Position numbers and translations under genes: made by a program. A stretch of DNA of 7,854 bases from Clostridia bacterium (lineage in GTDB: Bacteria > Bacillota_A > Clostridia > Christensenellales > Aristaeellaceae): assembly GCA_009783365.1 (NCBI GenBank), contig WRHG01000081.1, positions 1 to 7,854 on the forward strand, in the 5' to 3' direction. Within the stretch, counting starts at the first letter, position 1, and each line of letters begins with the position of its first letter. Below the pieces are notes generated by a model, which did no database searches, was not told the DNA's origin, and saw nothing but the letters and a program-made list of their open reading frames with translations. Shown here piece after piece: positions 5,673-7,854 of this stretch.

Positions 5673-7484
5673 TCATGCCGCGTACTTGGGCGCGAGGCAG
5701 GTGTTGTAGATTTCCGCCCGGTTCTCCGGATCCGCTGAGACGGAAGACAGCACGGTATACCTGGCCGCCTCCAGTTCGTCTTCGCAAATCATAAAGGACT
5801 GCACCCAGGCGATCAGCTCACGCATTCCGCAGCTTCCGTCGGTGATCATCGTTTCACGGCAGCGCTGGCTGATTTCTTCAACCATTTCCGCCATCCGCTT
5901 GACCGCCGCCAGATCCTTGCATCCTGTAATGCCGCAGACACGCTCTACCATGGTGTCGGCGTCCGGCTGTTCAATGTCCATCACCAGGTTCATACGGCTG
6001 ATGACAGATTGATTGATGTCTTTGCATCCGGCGTAATCGTTATTGGTCGTGACGATAATCACGCAGTCCGGATGCCGTGATACGATTTCCCCGGTGGGCA
6101 GTGTTACGGCGTTGCATCTGTCCAATAAAGCGTTCAAACCAACCAACACGCCGGGATTGGCGATGATGGAAGGCTCTTGCAGCTCTATACAGTATCCGTA
6201 ACGGAGCGCCTGAACCAGAGGGGTATCCACATACTTGAATTTCTGGCCTTGCGGCTTCGGGGCATCTGTGTCATTGCTTTTCTCAGCCTGCGCCTGCATG
6301 ACCTCCAGCAGTGTGCCGTAAACCGCCTCCTCGGTGGCGTCTTCGCGGTATTCGCCGGTCAGCTTTTCATAGGCTGTCGGCGGATCCATACGGATATCGT
6401 CAAAGGTGGGCAGTTCAGCGTCACCGTTCAGCACCGGCTTGCCGTCCAAATCCGGGAGGATCTGACCCAGCAGCTCATATATTTCGCTGTTGGCGCTGCA
6501 AGTGATATAGGTGTACGGCAGATTCATCCCCGCCGCGATGGCTTTGGCCGCCTCGGTCTTGCCCGTGCCGGCAGGCCCGCGAAGCATGAAGTTCCGCATC
6601 GGCTGCGTGCCGGCCGTGGTCAATTTGGCGTGCTGGCAGATACGGACAACCTCCGAAGGGACGATGTACCAGTCTTCCAGCTTCGGGACCATTGCCAGGT
6701 CGGCGGCGGAAAGCTGCCGGTCGGACAACGGATATTTCCCGATCAAATCGGCGTGCGCGGTGGTCATTACCGGGACGCCGGGCGCCATACCCGGTTTTAG
6801 CACCTCAAAATCCCCGAACAGCGTTGACGTAGGGCTGTATGTGCCCTTGTTCAAATTCAACGCCGTGAAATTCTGGAGGTTGCCGGTGCCGGGAATATTG
6901 GTTTTGATACCCGACTGCCCTAAGCTGTCTGAGTTCTCGACCCTGCGGTATAGATTGTCGCACAGAATGAAAGCGGGGCCGACAGCCTCCTCCAGGTTTG
7001 AATATCCGTCCCCGGCGCACTCCATCAGTTTGGCGTACTCTGTGCTGAATTCGTCATCCTCCAATGCTTTCGGCATCAGAGCGAAAAACATCGCCGAGCC
7101 GCTTTCCTTATCCGCTTTCAGCGTGTAGGTTTGCGGCGCGTCCGTCGGGCTTGTGAAGCGCCCCGACGTAAACTTCCCGGTGGTCTTGTTAAAGACGGTC
7201 ACATGGGTTTCACCTTTGCGGCTGGGGTATTCCGCCACAATCATTTCCCCCTGGCTGCCGATGGCGCCTTTGGCTTCGTTTCCGCCCGCCGCCATCTCCA
7301 GTGCCATATACGCCATGATCCCGCAGAGGGCTGGCGCGTGGAGCGTGGATTTCTTTGTGGAAACCGTGTTATAGCGGGAGAAATGTGATTCATCGGAGCT
7401 GTGCTGTGATATGGATGAATCGTTAAAAGGCTCCGGCAGTTTCCGCTTAAAGGTGTAGCTGTCGAATAGTTTCGTTTTTGCCAT
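5673..7484 (-). CDS. MoxR/CbbQ-like AAA+ ATPase
   Basis: This is a 603-residue protein starting MAKTKLFDSYTFKRK. The frame stays open to 7589, but the ribosome binding site AAAGGAG (7494-7500) lies 9 bases before the ATG at 7484, and the extension overlaps the upstream gene. Residues 1-280 form an N-terminal region I do not recognise. The AAA+ module follows: Walker A GPAGTGKT (303-310), an unusual Walker B equivalent CIELQEPS (432-439), sensor 1 TTNN (479-482), a candidate arginine finger in SVISRM (R497), and a sensor 2-like MRELIAW (554-560, R555). About 120 residues separate Walker A from Walker B, clearly more than usual for MoxR ATPases; the hydrophilic stretch at 356-416 looks like an insertion. 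Such ATPases form rings that remodel proteins together with VWA partners, and the next gene encodes exactly such a partner. The substrate is unknown. Confidence 0.9.
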   Translation of the reverse strand: MAKTKLFDSYTFKRKLPEPFNDSSISQHSSDESHFSRYNTVSTKKSTLHAPALCGIMAYMALEMAAGGNEAKGAIGSQGEMIVAEYPSRKGETHVTVFNKTTGKFTSGRFTSPTDAPQTYTLKADKESGSAMFFALMPKALEDDEFSTEYAKLMECAGDGYSNLEEAVGPAFILCDNLYRRVENSDSLGQSGIKTNIPGTGNLQNFTALNLNKGTYSPTSTLFGDFEVLKPGMAPGVPVMTTAHADLIGKYPLSDRQLSAADLAMVPKLEDWYIVPSEVVRICQHAKLTTAGTQPMRNFMLRGPAGTGKTEAAKAIAAGMNLPYTYITCSANSEIYELLGQILPDLDGKPVLNGDAELPTFDDIRMDPPTAYEKLTGEYREDATEEAVYGTLLEVMQAQAEKSNDTDAPKPQGQKFKYVDTPLVQALRYGYCIELQEPSIIANPGVLVGLNALLDRCNAVTLPTGEIVSRHPDCVIIVTTNNDYAGCKDINQSVISRMNLVMDIEQPDADTMVERVCGITGCKDLAAVKRMAEMVEEISQRCRETMITDGSCGMRELIAWVQSFMICEDELEAARYTVLSSVSADPENRAEIYNTCLAPKYAA

Positions 7485-7494
7485 TCTGCTGATC

Positions 7495-7504
7495 TCCTTT
7501 CTTT
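7495..7504 (-). promoter_or_regulatory. Ribosome binding site AAAGAAAGGA(G) of the AAA+ gene
   Basis: It lies 10 bases before the ATG at 7484 and directly after the TAG stop of the 115-residue gene. It argues against the longer frame starting at 7589. Confidence 0.65.
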
Positions 7505-7852
7505 CTATGCCCACGCGACCGAGAGGCGGTCGTTGTCGATTTCCCCGCGCAGGTCTCCCGCGGCAAGGACTTCGACAAGCTCCGCCCACAGGGCTTTGCC
7601 GGGCATTTCTTTTAATGTTGCTTTCACGGATTCATCCCCGTCCTCCACCACATAGACCTCGCCGGTTTCCTTGATGAAAACACGGGAATATCCGCGGGTA
7701 TTGAGTTCGGTGATGACCTCGTGCAGCACTTCTTTGCCAACCCACTCGTACCAGTCGGCGACATTGGCCAGAACTGGCTCCGTTGTTTCGGCGGTTTCCG
7801 TTTCCGGAATCACCAGCTCCCCGGCGTCCTGTAAGCTGACGATCTTCATCAT
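7505..7852 (-). CDS. Small acidic hypothetical protein, first visible gene
   Basis: This is a 115-residue protein beginning MMKIVSLQDAGELVIPETET, if the tandem ATGATG at 7852-7847 is the true start. Only two bases of sequence lie before it, so its ribosome binding site cannot be seen and the gene may begin further upstream. An acidic, Thr/Glu-rich N-terminal stretch (about 12-27) leads to a helical segment (WYEWVGKEVLHEVITEL, 34-50), then probable short strands (YSRVFIKETGEVYVVEDGDE, residues 55-74) and a C-terminal helix (LWAELVEVLAAGD, 88-100). No motif, signal peptide or membrane segment is recognised. It ends 20 bases before the AAA+ gene, so it is probably co-expressed with it and could be a small partner of the AAA+/VWA machine. 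That role is a guess from position. Confidence 0.75.
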   Translation of the reverse strand: MMKIVSLQDAGELVIPETETAETTEPVLANVADWYEWVGKEVLHEVITELNTRGYSRVFIKETGEVYVVEDGDESVKATLKEMPGKALWAELVEVLAAGDLRGEIDNDRLSVAWA

Positions 7853-7854
7853 CG

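Noticed and set aside
6177..7128. Overlapping plus-strand frames opposite the AAA+ gene
   Set aside because: They lie across the Walker A region of a convincing ATPase on the other strand and are low in any family signal.
7485..7589. A 35-residue N-terminal extension of the AAA+ protein
   Set aside because: It is Arg/Gly/Pro-rich, overlaps the end of the 115-residue gene and includes the ribosome binding site of the ATG at 7484.

Overview
The window holds nine protein-coding genes, all read from the minus strand in the direction 7852 to 1. They are packed like one operon: most gaps are 3 to 22 bases, and only two reach about 80 to 90 bases. Strong Shine-Dalgarno sequences (AAAGGAG, GGAGG, GGAGGTGA) and the protein types suggest a Firmicute, probably a gut-type Clostridia, and a mobile element (integrative conjugative element, prophage or plasmid) rather than core chromosome. 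This assignment is inferred from style and content. No integrase, relaxase, phage structural gene, tRNA, rRNA, CRISPR array or insertion sequence is visible.

In transcription order, the upstream half (7852 to 2889) carries an uncharacterised acidic 115-residue protein, a 603-residue MoxR/CbbQ-like AAA+ ATPase, a 694-residue CobT-like protein and a 219-residue protein with the acidic DDELPF tail of single-stranded-DNA-binding proteins. The CobT-like protein has an N-terminal HEIGH zincin-like motif and a C-terminal von Willebrand factor A (VWA) domain with a MIDAS metal site. The AAA+/VWA pair is the core of the window. Such pairs generally act as an ATP-driven remodelling machine plus a metal-dependent adaptor. 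Here the adaptor also carries a putative metallopeptidase motif.

The downstream half (2888 to 1) starts with an 88-base spacer containing a near-perfect 15-bp hairpin, followed by a small sigma-70-family-like factor with a clear region 4 helix-turn-helix. After it come a DUF4241-like protein (VSDPCY motif), a cysteine-rich putative metal-binding protein, a DUF4121-like protein, and a last gene cut off by the window edge. The spot-checked part of this half has lower GC than the AAA+/VWA part, which suggests an accessory cargo zone.

A working model, inferred only: one polycistronic message makes the AAA+/VWA machine together with a DNA-replication-type accessory protein and a transcription factor, so the machine may act in replication, maintenance or conflict functions of the element. 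Four starts were moved inward from the longest open frame because a good ribosome binding site fixes them (positions 7484, 3548 and 2258), or because the gene had to be read out by hand (241). No stretch over 300 bases lacks a gene, and no convincing promoter or intrinsic terminator was found.
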